From: Corynebacterium sp.
Lineage (GTDB): Bacteria; Actinomycetota; Actinomycetes; Mycobacteriales; Mycobacteriaceae
Assembly (NCBI RefSeq): GCF_022712275.1
Contig: NZ_JALAGU010000048.1
Span: 1 to 60,892 of the forward strand
Direction of reading: 5' to 3'
Length of the DNA stretch: 60,892 nt
The position numbers were made by a program, and so were the translations under genes. Of the stretch, positions 33,861 through 42,994 are shown in pieces; positions within the stretch are counted from its first letter, which is position 1, and the number at the start of each line of letters is the position of its first letter. The notes below the pieces were generated by a model. It was not told the DNA's origin, did not search any database, and was given only the letters and a program-made list of their open reading frames with translations.

Positions 33861-34853
33861 CTAACCGACCGAGCCCGGAAGGACGACCGCGAGAATCCCG
33901 GACAGGACCACGACGCGTGGCGAACTGCCGCTCACCCCGATGATCTGCTCGCCTTCCTCCCGCATCCGCCGGAGCACCTCGTGCACCTGCAGCTCCGGGT
34001 CAAGGACCAGCAACGGGCGGACAATACCCGTCTCACTGACCAGGGACGTCCGGTCCAGCGTGAGAGTGTCGCGGACATGGACGAAAGCGCCCGCGCCCAC
34101 GAGGACGCGCATCTGACCCGAGGCGCGGGCGGCGTCCTGCACCTCACCGACCGTCGCCGCAGCCGGCAGGACCGGAACAGACGCCCCGGGCAGCTCGCCC
34201 AGCGTCCGACGCGTCAGATCCAGTGCACCGATCACCCGGTCACGGTCCGCGGCATCCAGTGCGCCGGTCTGCGCGGAGTGCTCCACGAGGTGACGCAGTG
34301 AATCGGCATCGTGCCCACCGGCGGCGGCACGGTCCACCGGTTCCACGCCTGACCAGCGCACCAGCCGGTTCGCCGCCCGGTTCATGGCGATCAGCAACGG
34401 TCGCAGCAGCCACGCCAGCCCACGGGCGGGCACGGCGATCAGGCGCACCGCACGCTCCGGGAAGGCGATCGCCCAGGACTTCGGCGCCATCTCGCCGATG
34501 ACCAGGTGCAGGAAGGTCACGACGAGCAGGGCGAGGATGAAGGAGACAGGGTAGGCCGCGGACGACGGCAGTCCCACCGCCTCGACCAGTGGCTTGATCC
34601 ACGAGGAGACCGCCGGCTTGGTCACCGCACCGAGGGCGAAGGTCACCGCGGTGATGCCCAGCTGGGCGGCGGCGAGCATGACGGTGAGTTCGTCCATGCC
34701 GCGCAGGGCGGCGCGGGCGGTGGGCCGGATGGACGCCTGCTCCTCCAGCCGGTGCCGCTTCGCCCCCAGCAGGGCAAATTCGATCATGACGAAAAAGGCA
34801 CTTGCCAGTAACAGTGCCAGGGTGACGAGGATGACGGTCACGGTGGTCATCAC
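33861..34853 (-). CDS. CNNM/CBS-domain membrane protein
   Basis: The 330-residue protein has an N-terminal CNNM (DUF21) membrane domain with four hydrophobic segments (about residues 1-150) and a CBS-pair region. It lacks the C-terminal CorC/HlyC domain of its partner. Such proteins take part in Mg2+ or Co2+ homeostasis. The start overlaps the upstream paralogue by 4 bp (ATGA), so they are coupled and may act together. Confidence 0.87.
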   Translation of the reverse strand: MMTTVTVILVTLALLLASAFFVMIEFALLGAKRHRLEEQASIRPTARAALRGMDELTVMLAAAQLGITAVTFALGAVTKPAVSSWIKPLVEAVGLPSSAAYPVSFILALLVVTFLHLVIGEMAPKSWAIAFPERAVRLIAVPARGLAWLLRPLLIAMNRAANRLVRWSGVEPVDRAAAGGHDADSLRHLVEHSAQTGALDAADRDRVIGALDLTRRTLGELPGASVPVLPAAATVGEVQDAARASGQMRVLVGAGAFVHVRDTLTLDRTSLVSETGIVRPLLVLDPELQVHEVLRRMREEGEQIIGVSGSSPRVVVLSGILAVVLPGSVG

Positions 34854-36232
34854 AGCTCCTCCCCGGGATCGACGGTCTCCACGGACTCCACGGACTCCAC
34901 GGACTCCACGGACAGGGCCACCTCAGCGGGGACATGGCGCTCCACCGACCGGACCTCGACGACGAGCACACGGACCGGAACCTCGTCCAGGACGTCGCGG
35001 GGGTCGGCGGGCAGGGCGATACGCACCACGTCACCGACCTCCGGGAGGTCACCGGTGTGCTCGATGACCAGGCCTGCGAGTGTCTCGGCGTCCGACTCCG
35101 GCAGCAGGATCCCCAGCAGGCGGGCGACTTCGTCAAGGTGCTCGTCACCGGGCAGGACGCCGGGCACCTCACCCGGCGTCCAGGCGACGGCGACCTTCTC
35201 GTCATGTTCGTCGGTGAGTTCACCGACGATCTCCTCGGCGAGATCCTCGGCGGTGAGGACGCCGGATACACCGCCGTACTCGTCGACGACGCACGCCAGC
35301 CGGTCATCACTTTCCACCAGCGCGACGAGGGCGTCCGGCAGGCTCATCGCCTCCGGCAGGACCACCGCATCCCGGACCAGGTCCACGACCGGGGACGCCG
35401 GATCCAGCCCTTCGGCCAGGACATCCTCCAGGTGCAGCACTCCGTGGAGGACCTCGGCGTCCCCGGTACCGGAGACCACCGGGTAGCGGGTGTGCTCGAC
35501 CGCCATACGTGCGCGGGCCCGGGCGACGGAGTCCGTGGCCGACAACTCACCGGTCTTCGACCTCGGCACCATCGCATGCTCGACCGTGCGCTCCGGGAAG
35601 TCCAGGATGCGCTCGACGACGCCGGAGACGTCGGCGGGGAGGTCGCCGGAGGTGCGGGCGTCCGCCACGATGCGTTCCAGCTCCCGTGGGGAGGCTGTCG
35701 AGTCGACGTCTTCCACCGGGGTGACGCCGACCATCCTCAGCAGGAAATTGGACGACCAGTCGAAGAAGGCGATGAGCGGGCCGAAGATCTTCAGGTACAA
35801 GGAGGTCGACCGGGCCAGGCCCAGCGCGAGAGGTTCGGGGGCCGCGATGGCCAGGTTCTTCGGGTAGAGCTCGGCGGCGATCATCTGCACGACTGTGGCG
35901 ACCAGGAGGACCAGCAGCGCGATCGTCGCCGCGGAGACCCCGGTGAGTTCGGCGACCACGCCGCCGATCAACGGTTCGGCGAGTTCACCGACGAGCAGGC
36001 CGGTGACGGTGATTCCCAGCTGCGCGCCGGAGAGCATGAAGCTGGTGCGCCGGGTGACGGTCAGGGCACGTGCGGCCCTGCGGTCCCCGGCGTCCGCCCG
36101 GGCGGCGAGGCGCGACCGGTCGACGGACATGTAGGCGAATTCCTGGGCGACAAACCAGGCATTCAGTGCGATGAGAATGAGAACGGCGAGGACGCCGGCG
36201 GTGAGTGCCGCGACTGCGGTGGCGGTACTCAC
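34850..36232 (-). CDS. HlyC/CorC-family CNNM-CBS transporter protein
   Basis: The 460-residue protein has a CNNM domain (about 1-190), a CBS pair (about 200-330, with M-V-P-R-S-K) and a C-terminal CorC_HlyC domain. The tail carries three V-E-S repeats encoded by a GACTCCACG tandem repeat near 34868-34912. The GTG start at 36232 is supported by AGG at the end of the 5' leader. A perfect inverted repeat at 36244-36262 lies just upstream. Ion transport or its control is inferred from the family. Confidence 0.88.
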   Translation of the reverse strand: MSTATAVAALTAGVLAVLILIALNAWFVAQEFAYMSVDRSRLAARADAGDRRAARALTVTRRTSFMLSGAQLGITVTGLLVGELAEPLIGGVVAELTGVSAATIALLVLLVATVVQMIAAELYPKNLAIAAPEPLALGLARSTSLYLKIFGPLIAFFDWSSNFLLRMVGVTPVEDVDSTASPRELERIVADARTSGDLPADVSGVVERILDFPERTVEHAMVPRSKTGELSATDSVARARARMAVEHTRYPVVSGTGDAEVLHGVLHLEDVLAEGLDPASPVVDLVRDAVVLPEAMSLPDALVALVESDDRLACVVDEYGGVSGVLTAEDLAEEIVGELTDEHDEKVAVAWTPGEVPGVLPGDEHLDEVARLLGILLPESDAETLAGLVIEHTGDLPEVGDVVRIALPADPRDVLDEVPVRVLVVEVRSVERHVPAEVALSVESVESVESVETVDPGEEL

Positions 36233-36243
36233 CTGGGTTCACC

Positions 36244-36262
36244 ATCGTCCATGGTGGACGAT
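36244..36262. promoter_or_regulatory. ATCGTCCA-N3-TGGACGAT inverted repeat
   Basis: Perfect 8-bp arms with a 3-nt centre lie 12-30 bp upstream of the CorC-like gene in the divergent region to the aldo-keto reductase. This looks like a repressor site. Confidence 0.45.
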
Positions 36263-36332
36263 CAACTCCTTGTGTAGGCGACGGTAGCGGTGAACGAAGT
36301 TTACACGATCTCTCCGCGTAACCTCGGATGCC

Positions 36333-37400
36333 ATGAGCGAACCTGCGTACCCCGACATCTACCGCGCCGCCGACACCCGCTACACGGGCACCGACGAACA
36401 CCCCGCTGTGCCCTACCGGCGCAGCGGTGTCTCCGGTCTGAAGCTGCCGGCGATCACGCTGGGCCTGTGGCACAACTTCGGTTCCGACCGGCCACTGCAG
36501 AATCAGCGGGAGATCCTGCGCCGCGCCTTCGACCGCGGTGTCACCCACTTCGACCTGGCCAACAACTACGGACCCGTCCCGGGGGCCGCGGAGGAGAACT
36601 TCGGGCGGATCATGGCGTCCGACTTCCGGCCTTACCGCGATGAACTGCTGATCTCCTCCAAGGCCGGCTGGTACATGCAGGACGGACCCTACGGTTTCGG
36701 CGGTTCGCGGAAGTACCTCGTGGCCAGCTGCGACGCCTCGCTGAAGCGGATGGGCCTGGACTACGTCGACATCTTCTACCACCACCGGCCGGACCCGGAG
36801 ACCCCGGTCGAGGAAACCGTCGCCGCCCTGGACCACATCGTGCGGTCCGGCCGGGCCCTCTACGTCGGCATCAGTTCCTACTCCCCCGAGCTCACCCGGC
36901 ACGCCCAGGTGATCGCGAAGGACCTGGGGACGCCGCTGCTCATCCACCAGCCGAGTTACTCCATGTTCAACCGCTGGATCGAGGACGAACTGCTGGAGAC
37001 CTGCGCTGACCAGGGCATGGGTGTGATCGCCTTCTCCGCGCTGGCGCAGGGGCTGCTCACCGACCGATACCTCGACGGCGTGCCGGAGAGATCCCGGCTG
37101 GGGACGCACAAGATGAACTCCGGGTTCCTCGCCGACGACACCCTGCTCGCCGTCAGGGCACTCAACGACATCGCCGCGGGCCGCGGGCAGACGTTGGCCC
37201 AGATGGCGATAGCCTGGGTACTGCGCCGCCCGGAAGTCACCAGTGCCCTGATCGGGGCATCCTCTGTGGAACAGCTCGACGATTCCCTGGATGCGCTGAA
37301 GAACCTCGACTTCACGGACGCTGAGCTGGCGGAGATCGACCGATACGCCGTCGACCGTGGCATCAACCAGTGGGCGAAAGCGACGGAGTCGACGAGGTAG
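36333..37400 (+). CDS. Aldo-keto reductase, YghZ/GPR type
   Basis: The 355-residue NADPH-dependent reductase resembles L-glyceraldehyde-3-phosphate reductase and potassium-channel beta subunits. It has the D-L-A-N-N-Y-G tyrosine, S-S-K-A-G-W lysine and Y-H-H-R histidine of the catalytic tetrad. The NADP segment Q-M-A-I-A-W-V-L-R-R-P-E-V-T-S-A-L-I-G-A is near the C-terminus. TAACCT lies 8 nt before the ATG, a leaderless start. Confidence 0.9.
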   Translation: MSEPAYPDIYRAADTRYTGTDEHPAVPYRRSGVSGLKLPAITLGLWHNFGSDRPLQNQREILRRAFDRGVTHFDLANNYGPVPGAAEENFGRIMASDFRPYRDELLISSKAGWYMQDGPYGFGGSRKYLVASCDASLKRMGLDYVDIFYHHRPDPETPVEETVAALDHIVRSGRALYVGISSYSPELTRHAQVIAKDLGTPLLIHQPSYSMFNRWIEDELLETCADQGMGVIAFSALAQGLLTDRYLDGVPERSRLGTHKMNSGFLADDTLLAVRALNDIAAGRGQTLAQMAIAWVLRRPEVTSALIGASSVEQLDDSLDALKNLDFTDAELAEIDRYAVDRGINQWAKATESTR

Positions 37401-37435
37401 GTGCGGTATTCGACCGGATGCGGCACTATACGACC

Positions 37436-37777
37436 ATGCGTAGAACCCTTCTGACCCTGACCGTCGCCATCGGCATCGCCGTCGGCACAGTGGCTCCCGC
37501 CGTCGCCGGGGACGCGACCTCGTCAGGCGCTGAGCCGAGCAGCGCACCGGGCAGCACGTCGGGTGTTGATCTGCCGGGAATCATCGGCAGCTCCGACCCG
37601 ATCTTCACGGAGGGGCCTCTCGGCTCCCTCTTCACTGACCCCGACTACACCGCGTTCCTTGTCTCCGCGCTGGCTGCCGGTGCCGGCGCGGCCGGCGTGA
37701 CCTGGGCTGTCCAGCAGCGCCTCATCGCGAACCCGTTGCCCGGCATCATCCCGGACCCGCCCGTCCGACACCGGTGA
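37436..37777 (+). CDS. Small exported protein with C-terminal hydrophobic segment
   Basis: I do not recognise a family for this 113-residue protein. It has a cleavable signal peptide (about residues 1-25, ending A-V-A-G), a Ser/Gly-rich part and an L-P-G-I-I-G motif. A second hydrophobic segment (about 70-92) is followed by a Pro-rich basic tail. The ATG at 37436 lies 35 bp after the reductase stop. Many corynebacteria have small envelope proteins of this build without known role. Confidence 0.65.
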   Translation: MRRTLLTLTVAIGIAVGTVAPAVAGDATSSGAEPSSAPGSTSGVDLPGIIGSSDPIFTEGPLGSLFTDPDYTAFLVSALAAGAGAAGVTWAVQQRLIANPLPGIIPDPPVRHR

Positions 37778-37797
37778 CGACCCGGGCGACAGGTACA

Positions 37798-37824
37798 GGC
37801 CGGTAGGCCTCAGGCCTACCGGCC
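37798..37824. terminator. 13-bp-arm inverted repeat at a convergent junction
   Basis: GGCCGGTAGGCCT (37798-37810) and its exact complement (37812-37824) flank a single base. It overlaps the stop of the minus-strand DJ-1 gene and likely ends both transcripts. Confidence 0.75.
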
Positions 37825-38376
37825 GAAGTTCCCCACGATCGCGGCATTGAAGGCGTCGACATCGGCCTTGGTCCGCGAGGTGATCAGCAGACCCGAGGTC
37901 GCGGCGTCCTCCCCCACGTCGGAGCCGTCATCGACGCACACCTCCTCGTCGACCCAGGTCGCACCGGCATTGACCAGGTCGGTGCGCAAAGTCGGTGACG
38001 AAGTGAGGGTGCGCCCCGTCACCACGGCCGCATCCGTGAGAATCCAGGCGCCGTGGCAGATAGCGGCGATCGGCTTGCCCGCCGTCGCTATGCCACGGAC
38101 CAGCTCGACGGCATGCTCGTCGAGGCGCAGCTGATCGGCGTTGCTCACACCACCAGGCAGGATGAGCCCGCCGAAAGACGCGGCGTCCGCGTCGGCGGTG
38201 ATCATGTCCGGGGTGAACGCGGTACCGCGTTTACCGGTGATGATGCTGTCCTGAGGCGCGACAATAAGGACGCGGCCGCCAGCCTGTTCCACGGCGTGCT
38301 TCGCCCGGCTGACTTCCGTGTCCTCGAAGCCGGTGGTGGCCAGGATCGCGATGGTCCACTTACTGAGATCGCTCAT
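37816..38376 (-). CDS. DJ-1/PfpI-family protein
   Basis: The 186-residue protein has the nucleophile elbow A-I-C107-H108-G-A-W and acidic E18 of the DJ-1/PfpI fold. It is closest in pattern to YhbO/Hsp31-like deglycases or glyoxalases that act on methylglyoxal damage; activity is not provable here. TACCAT lies 8 nt before the ATG (minus strand), a leaderless start. Confidence 0.88.
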   Translation of the reverse strand: MSDLSKWTIAILATTGFEDTEVSRAKHAVEQAGGRVLIVAPQDSIITGKRGTAFTPDMITADADAASFGGLILPGGVSNADQLRLDEHAVELVRGIATAGKPIAAICHGAWILTDAAVVTGRTLTSSPTLRTDLVNAGATWVDEEVCVDDGSDVGEDAATSGLLITSRTKADVDAFNAAIVGNFGR

Positions 38377-38471
38377 GCCACCTGATGGTACGCCGGGGTC
38401 TGGTGATTCCCATCACCAGACTCCCGGGACGTCGCCCCGGACACACCCGGATCGGGGGCCGGGACAGCGGA

Positions 38472-40013
38472 TCAGAAAAGACCGTTGGGGTTCTCGTCGT
38501 ACGACCAGAGCAGGTTCTTCGTCTGCTGGTAGTGGTCCAGCATCATCAGGTGGGTCTCGCGACCGATACCGGACTTCTTGTACCCGCCGAACGCCGCGTG
38601 GGCCGGGTACGAGTGGTAGTTGTTCACCCACACTCGACCGGACTGGATGGCGCGTCCCGCCTGGTATGCGGTGCGACCGTCACGGGCCCAGACGCCGGCA
38701 CCGAGGCCGTAGTCGGTGTCGTTGGCGATCGCGATGGCGTCGTCGAAGTCCTTGAAGGTGGTGACGGCGAGGACCGGGCCGAAGATCTCCTCCTGGAAGC
38801 AGCGCATGTTGTTGCTGCCCTTGAGGACGGTCGGCTCGACGTAGAAGCCGTTCTCCAGGCCCTCGACGGTGCGGACGCTACCGCCGATGAGCACCTCGGC
38901 ACCTTCCTCGGGGCCGGACCTGAGGTAACTGGAGATCTTGTCCAGCTGCTCCAGCGACGCCTGGGCACCGATCATGGTGTCCGGGTCCAGCGGGTTACCG
39001 ACCTTGACCTGGCGGACGCGATCGACGGCGAGCTCGAGGAACTCGTCGGCGATGCTCTCCTGGACCAGCGCACGGGACGGGCAGGTGCAGACCTCACCCT
39101 GGTTGAGGGCGAACATCGAGAAGCCTTCGAGGGTCTTCTGACGGAAGGAGTCGTCGGCGTCCATGACGTCACCGAAGAAGATGTTCGGCGACTTTCCACC
39201 GAGCTCCAGGGTGACCGGGATGAGCTTCTCGGCGACGGCCTTGTTGATGATCTTTCCGACCTCGGTGGAACCGGTGAAGGCGATCTTGGCGATGCGGTCG
39301 GAGGCGGTGAGCGCCGCGCCCGCCTCCTCGCCGAGGCCGTTGACGATGTTGAGGACGCCGTCCGGCAGCAGGTCGGCGATGAGCTCGGCGACCACGAGGA
39401 TGGATGCCGGGGTCTGCTCGGCCGGCTTGAGGACGATAGCGTTACCGGCGGCCAGGGCCGGGCAGATCTTCCACGCCGCCATGAGGATCGGGAAGTTCCA
39501 GGGGATGATCTGGGCGACGACCCCCAGCGGCTCGTGGAAGTGGTAGGCGACGGTGTTCTCATCGATCTGCGAGAGGTGCCCCTCCTGGGCACGGAGCGCC
39601 CCGGCATAGTACCGGAAATGGTCCACGGCCAGGGGCAGGTCAGCGGCGAGGGTCTCACGGACCGGCTTGCCGTTGTCCCAGGTCTCGGCGACGGCGAGCA
39701 TCTCGAGGTTCTCCTCGAGGACGTCGGCGATCTTCAGCAGGATGCGGGAGCGCTCCTGGACGCTGGTCCTGCCCCAGGCGGGAGCGGCGGCGTGGGCGGC
39801 GTCCAGGGCCTTCTCCACGTCAGCGGCCTTCGAGCGGGGAACCTCGCAGAAGACCTTGCCGTCGACGGGGCTGATGTTCTCCATGTACTGGCCGTCAGCG
39901 GGCTCGACCCACTGGCCGCCGATGAAGTTTCCGTAGCGGGGCTTGAACGAGATCAGGGATCCCTCGGTGCCGGGTGCTGCGTAGACGTTACTGCCCTGTG
40001 CGGTGATGGTCAT
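38472..40013 (-). CDS. ald: NAD-dependent aldehyde dehydrogenase
   Basis: The 513-residue enzyme oxidises acetaldehyde or longer aldehydes to acids. Visible motifs are I-I-P-W-N-F-P near residue 170, F-T-G-S-T-E-V-G, the glutamate in V-T-L-E-L-G-G-K-S-P, and the catalytic cysteine in G-E-V-C-T-C-P-S-R. It resembles ExaC/Ald enzymes of ethanol catabolism. GGAGGT precedes the ATG. Its promoter region carries a TATAGT -10 element and a RamB-like site. It would complement adhP and the alkane operon. Confidence 0.93.
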   Translation of the reverse strand: MTITAQGSNVYAAPGTEGSLISFKPRYGNFIGGQWVEPADGQYMENISPVDGKVFCEVPRSKAADVEKALDAAHAAAPAWGRTSVQERSRILLKIADVLEENLEMLAVAETWDNGKPVRETLAADLPLAVDHFRYYAGALRAQEGHLSQIDENTVAYHFHEPLGVVAQIIPWNFPILMAAWKICPALAAGNAIVLKPAEQTPASILVVAELIADLLPDGVLNIVNGLGEEAGAALTASDRIAKIAFTGSTEVGKIINKAVAEKLIPVTLELGGKSPNIFFGDVMDADDSFRQKTLEGFSMFALNQGEVCTCPSRALVQESIADEFLELAVDRVRQVKVGNPLDPDTMIGAQASLEQLDKISSYLRSGPEEGAEVLIGGSVRTVEGLENGFYVEPTVLKGSNNMRCFQEEIFGPVLAVTTFKDFDDAIAIANDTDYGLGAGVWARDGRTAYQAGRAIQSGRVWVNNYHSYPAHAAFGGYKKSGIGRETHLMMLDHYQQTKNLLWSYDENPNGLF

Positions 40014-40180
40014 GAGACTGGCTACCTCCGTAGTGGACCGGGCTTCTCCCGGATCGAATGGTGATGGATTGCGTGAACCAACCTATCGGGACCAGGATGT
40101 GATGGCGACCACTATAAGTTCATATACTCAGCGATATCACACAGGCTCACCTATCACCGCAGGACGCCACCCCTTAACTG

Positions 40181-40193
40181 TCAAGTTGGCAAA
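40181..40193. promoter_or_regulatory. RamB-like site
   Basis: TCAAGTTGGCAAA matches the RamB 13-mer ending CTTTGCAAA at about 9 of 13 positions. RamB controls ald in C. glutamicum. The match is weak and is reported mainly because of the target. Confidence 0.25.
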
Positions 40194-40197
40194 AGAA

Positions 40198-40229
40198 CAC
40201 CCCCGGAAGACCATCCCGCGACGGGGGTG
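40198..40229 (-). terminator. Rho-independent terminator of the doxX gene
   Basis: CACCCCCG (40198-40205) and CGGGGGTG (40222-40229) form a stem; on the minus strand the stem is followed by TTCTTTTG. It lies about 38 bp past the doxX stop. Confidence 0.65.
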
Positions 40230-40266
40230 GCAACCGGGGGTGAATCAGGGATTGCGCGGGCGATAC

Positions 40267-40713
40267 CTAGACAGTTTTCCGCCGACCGCGGATGAGGTGG
40301 TCCAGGCTGTACCGGCCACCGGCCACCGCGCCGACCAGGGCGACACCTGCGGCAATGACGAGAACCAGCTCATAGCCGCCACCGTCGACGAAGATCGTGC
40401 CGGCGTCGGAGTGGACGAACCACCAGGCGCCGATCATGTCGATGACGACGAGCACCGCAACCACCGGAGTGAACAGACCGACGATGAGGAGGATGCCGCC
40501 GACGAGCTCGACGGTCGCCGCGAAGATCGCGGACGCGGTGGCCGCCGGGATGTCCATCGACTCAAAGAAGGTCGCGGTTCCGTCGATGGTGTTGGTGAAG
40601 AACTTCTGCCAACCGTGGGCCAGGAGGGTCACGCCCAGCGCGACGCGGGCGATGAGGATGACGATGTCAGAGGTGGTACGGGAGAGGGTGTTGCCACCGG
40701 CAGCGGAAGGCAT
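40267..40713 (-). CDS. DoxX-family membrane protein
   Basis: The 148-residue protein has four membrane segments and the DoxX pattern, with R-V-A-L-G-V-T-L-L-A-H-G-W-Q-K-F near residue 28 and a V-E-L-V-G-G-I-L-L segment. Mycobacterial homologues join a membrane oxidoreductase complex that counters oxidative stress; a role here is inferred. AAAGGA sets the ATG. A strong promoter lies upstream. Confidence 0.85.
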   Translation of the reverse strand: MPSAAGGNTLSRTTSDIVILIARVALGVTLLAHGWQKFFTNTIDGTATFFESMDIPAATASAIFAATVELVGGILLIVGLFTPVVAVLVVIDMIGAWWFVHSDAGTIFVDGGGYELVLVIAAGVALVGAVAGGRYSLDHLIRGRRKTV

Positions 40714-40749
40714 GGCGTCCTTTCATAAAGTAAGTAATGATCGCGCACC

Positions 40750-40779
40750 ACACTAGGGCCCAAACTGTTGACGTGTCAA
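40750..40779 (-). promoter_or_regulatory. Strong promoter of doxX within a palindrome
   Basis: On the minus strand TTGACA (40774-40779), 18 bp and TAGTGT (40750-40755) form a near-consensus promoter. The -35 lies in the inverted repeat GTTGAC-GT-GTCAAC (40767-40780), so a repressor could block it. Confidence 0.65.
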
Positions 40780-41622
40780 CTATGTGTCGGAAGGGTCACA
40801 CCGGGGAACTTCCACGCACAGCTTTCCGACGCGCACCGTCACCGGCCACGACACCTGCCGCGGCCGACCGTTGTCCCCCCAGATCCGCACGATGTCGGTA
40901 CTGAAGTTCTGGAACAGATCCGCCCGGCCAGCCTCCTCAGCCTTGCGCACCGCCGACCACGTGCCGATGTACCCGAGGAAGCCTTCCGGGTCGAGGTCCC
41001 GGTCGATGCTGAGCTCCGGGGTGTCCAGCTCCTCGAAGGGGAACCCGATGGTGCGGTAGCCCTCGTCGACGTAGCGTCGTTCCGGATCCCAGAACGGGCC
41101 GATCTCGTCGTAGTAGAAGCGGCCGAACCGCTCCTGCAGGTCAGCGTCCGCAATGCGCAGCACACCGTAGCTGACCAGGGCGATCACCGCTCCCGGCGCG
41201 GCGATACGGCGGGCCTCGGCGTAGAACTCCGGCAGGTTGAACCAGTGCGCCGACTGCGCGGCGGTGACCAGGTCCACCGTGCCGTCGGCCACCGGGAGGT
41301 TCTCGGCGCGTCCGACTTCGTAGGTCACATTGGGCTTCGCCGTGGCCGCCCCGATCTGCGACTCACTGGGGTCGAAGGCCAGTACCGTGTCGAAATTGTC
41401 CGCGAGCTGGGTGGACAGCTGCCCTGTACCGCAGCCTACGTCCACCGCGGTACCGGTGGAGGGAGCGAGCCCCGCCAGGAAAGCGGAGACCTGCGTCGGA
41501 TATTCCGGGCGGTAGATGGCGTACTCGGCGCCGCCGGTGAACCAGTTGCTGGGCACGTTCGCGGCACCCGAGGTCTCCGAGGCATTACCGGATGTGCCGC
41601 CGGTGGCGGATGAGTCAGTCAT
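40780..41622 (-). CDS. Class I SAM-dependent methyltransferase
   Basis: The 280-residue methyltransferase has motif I V-D-V-G-C-G-T-G-Q-L near residue 60, the acidic A-F-D-P-S-E and A-A-Q-S-A-H-W-F-N. These place it near methyltransferase type 11 proteins such as trans-aconitate or small-molecule methyltransferases. The acceptor is unknown. I chose ATG 41622, with TACGCT 6 nt upstream (minus strand), a leaderless start. Confidence 0.87.
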   Translation of the reverse strand: MTDSSATGGTSGNASETSGAANVPSNWFTGGAEYAIYRPEYPTQVSAFLAGLAPSTGTAVDVGCGTGQLSTQLADNFDTVLAFDPSESQIGAATAKPNVTYEVGRAENLPVADGTVDLVTAAQSAHWFNLPEFYAEARRIAAPGAVIALVSYGVLRIADADLQERFGRFYYDEIGPFWDPERRYVDEGYRTIGFPFEELDTPELSIDRDLDPEGFLGYIGTWSAVRKAEEAGRADLFQNFSTDIVRIWGDNGRPRQVSWPVTVRVGKLCVEVPRCDPSDT

Positions 41623-41687
41623 GCCGCCAGCGTACCGGTGGCTTCGACGAGGTGAGCACCGCACGCGGTGTCACCGTGCCGACCCAG

Positions 41688-41713
41688 TCCACCGGCCCTG
41701 TCCACCGGCCCTG
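41688..41713. repeat. Two tandem TCCACCGGCCCTG units
   Basis: The 13-bp unit repeats exactly (41688-41700, 41701-41713) in the divergent gap between the methyltransferase and the oxidoreductase genes. A small CCCTGTCCACAGGG hairpin follows. No function is evident. Confidence 0.55.
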
Positions 41714-41760
41714 TCCACAGGGGCTGATTCCACGTCCGGGTCACGCGTAGCCTCGGAACC

Positions 41761-42987
41761 ATGACACACAGTGAGCTGCAGGCAACCTACGATCACATCA
41801 TCGTCGGCGGCGGCGTGGCCGCTGACAAGGCCGCCCGTGCCATCCACGGGCGCACACCGGACGCCGCCGTCCTCATCCTCACCAGGGATCCCGAGGGCCC
41901 CGTGTCCCGACCGGACCTCACCAAGACCCTCTGGCTCGACGAGTCGACCGGCCTCGAAGACATCGACCTGGGCACCGCCGGGGACACCGGCGCCCAGCTG
42001 GTCACCGGTGTGACGGTCACCGCAGTCGACCCGTCCGCCCACACCGTCACCACCGACGGTGGGAACACCGTCACCTACGGGACGCTCCTGCTGGCGACCG
42101 GTGCGTCCGCCCGCACACTGGAGGACGCCAAGGGTGGCGACGACAGCCGGGTCACCTGCATCCGCAGCGTCAGCGACTACCGTGACCTGCGGAGCAAAGT
42201 CTCGGAGGGGACCCGGGTCGCCGTCGTCGGCGGCGGTTACATCGGTTCCGAGATCGCCGTCGCACTCAACGCCATCGGCGCCACCGTGGACGTCTACACC
42301 CCGGACGACCGGTTGCTCGGGCACATGTTCCCGGCCTCGGTCACCGACCATCTCGAGGAGGTTTACGCCGACAAAGGTGTCACCGTGCACCACGGGTTCC
42401 TCCTCGACCACCTCGACGCCTCCGGCGAGACGCTGAAACTCGTCCCGGAACACGGGGACGCCGCGTACGCCGATCTGGTGGTCATCGGCTTCGGCGCGGT
42501 GTTGGAGACCGGCCTCGCCCAGGACGCCGGGCTCACGGTCGAGGACGGTGCCGTCGCCGTCGATGCCTCCCTGCGCACGAGCGACCCCGATATCTTCGCC
42601 GCCGGCGACATCATCGGATTCACCGATCCACTGCTCGGGCGTCGTCATGTCGAGCACGTGGACAATGCCGAGCAGTCCGGTGAGATCGCCGGAAAGAACA
42701 TGGCCGGCGACACGGCCACCTACGACTACACGCCGCTGTTCTTCTCCGACATCTTCGACGACGGCTATGAGGCGGTCGGCACGCTGAGCACGGACCTCGA
42801 CACCCTCGAGGACTGGAACGACGACCACACCGCCGCCGTCATCTACTACCTGGAGGGCGGGATCGCCCGGGGCGTCCTGCTGTGGAACACCTGGGACAGC
42901 GTGCCGAAGGCCCGCGAGGTCATGACCGCCTCCGCCGCCGGGACGCTCACCGGCGAGGATCTGCGCGGCGCCATCCCCGTCGGGTAG
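41761..42987 (+). CDS. FAD/NAD-dependent ferredoxin or rubredoxin reductase-like protein
   Basis: The 408-residue flavoprotein has V-G-G-G-V-A-A near residue 18, V-A-V-V-G-G-G-Y-I-G near residue 155 and D-I-F-A-A-G-D. It belongs to the same group as the rubredoxin reductase in the alkane operon but differs in its C-terminal domain and has no redox partner gene beside it. TAGCCT lies 7 nt before the ATG, a leaderless start. It ends 7 bp from the convergent M1 peptidase gene. Confidence 0.88.
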   Translation: MTHSELQATYDHIIVGGGVAADKAARAIHGRTPDAAVLILTRDPEGPVSRPDLTKTLWLDESTGLEDIDLGTAGDTGAQLVTGVTVTAVDPSAHTVTTDGGNTVTYGTLLLATGASARTLEDAKGGDDSRVTCIRSVSDYRDLRSKVSEGTRVAVVGGGYIGSEIAVALNAIGATVDVYTPDDRLLGHMFPASVTDHLEEVYADKGVTVHHGFLLDHLDASGETLKLVPEHGDAAYADLVVIGFGAVLETGLAQDAGLTVEDGAVAVDASLRTSDPDIFAAGDIIGFTDPLLGRRHVEHVDNAEQSGEIAGKNMAGDTATYDYTPLFFSDIFDDGYEAVGTLSTDLDTLEDWNDDHTAAVIYYLEGGIARGVLLWNTWDSVPKAREVMTASAAGTLTGEDLRGAIPVG

Positions 42988-42994
42988 GTGGAAC

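Larger units (their letters stand above)
40014..40266 (-). promoter_or_regulatory. Promoter region of the aldehyde dehydrogenase gene
   Basis: This 253-bp gap is AT-rich for the window. On the minus strand TATAGT (40111-40116) is a good -10 element. The remainder holds the RamB-like site and the doxX terminator described separately. Confidence 0.5.

Noticed and set aside
35985..37547. Minus-strand frame of about 520 codons opposite the aldo-keto reductase
   Set aside because: It crosses a promoter region and two genes, and the other strand has a full catalytic tetrad.
38385..40064. Plus-strand open frame antisense to the aldehyde dehydrogenase
   Set aside because: GC-rich shadow frame; the minus strand carries all aldehyde dehydrogenase motifs.
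40098..40113. GlxR site in the aldehyde dehydrogenase promoter
   Set aside because: TGTGATGGCGACCACT matches only 8 of 12 defined positions and lacks the second half-site.
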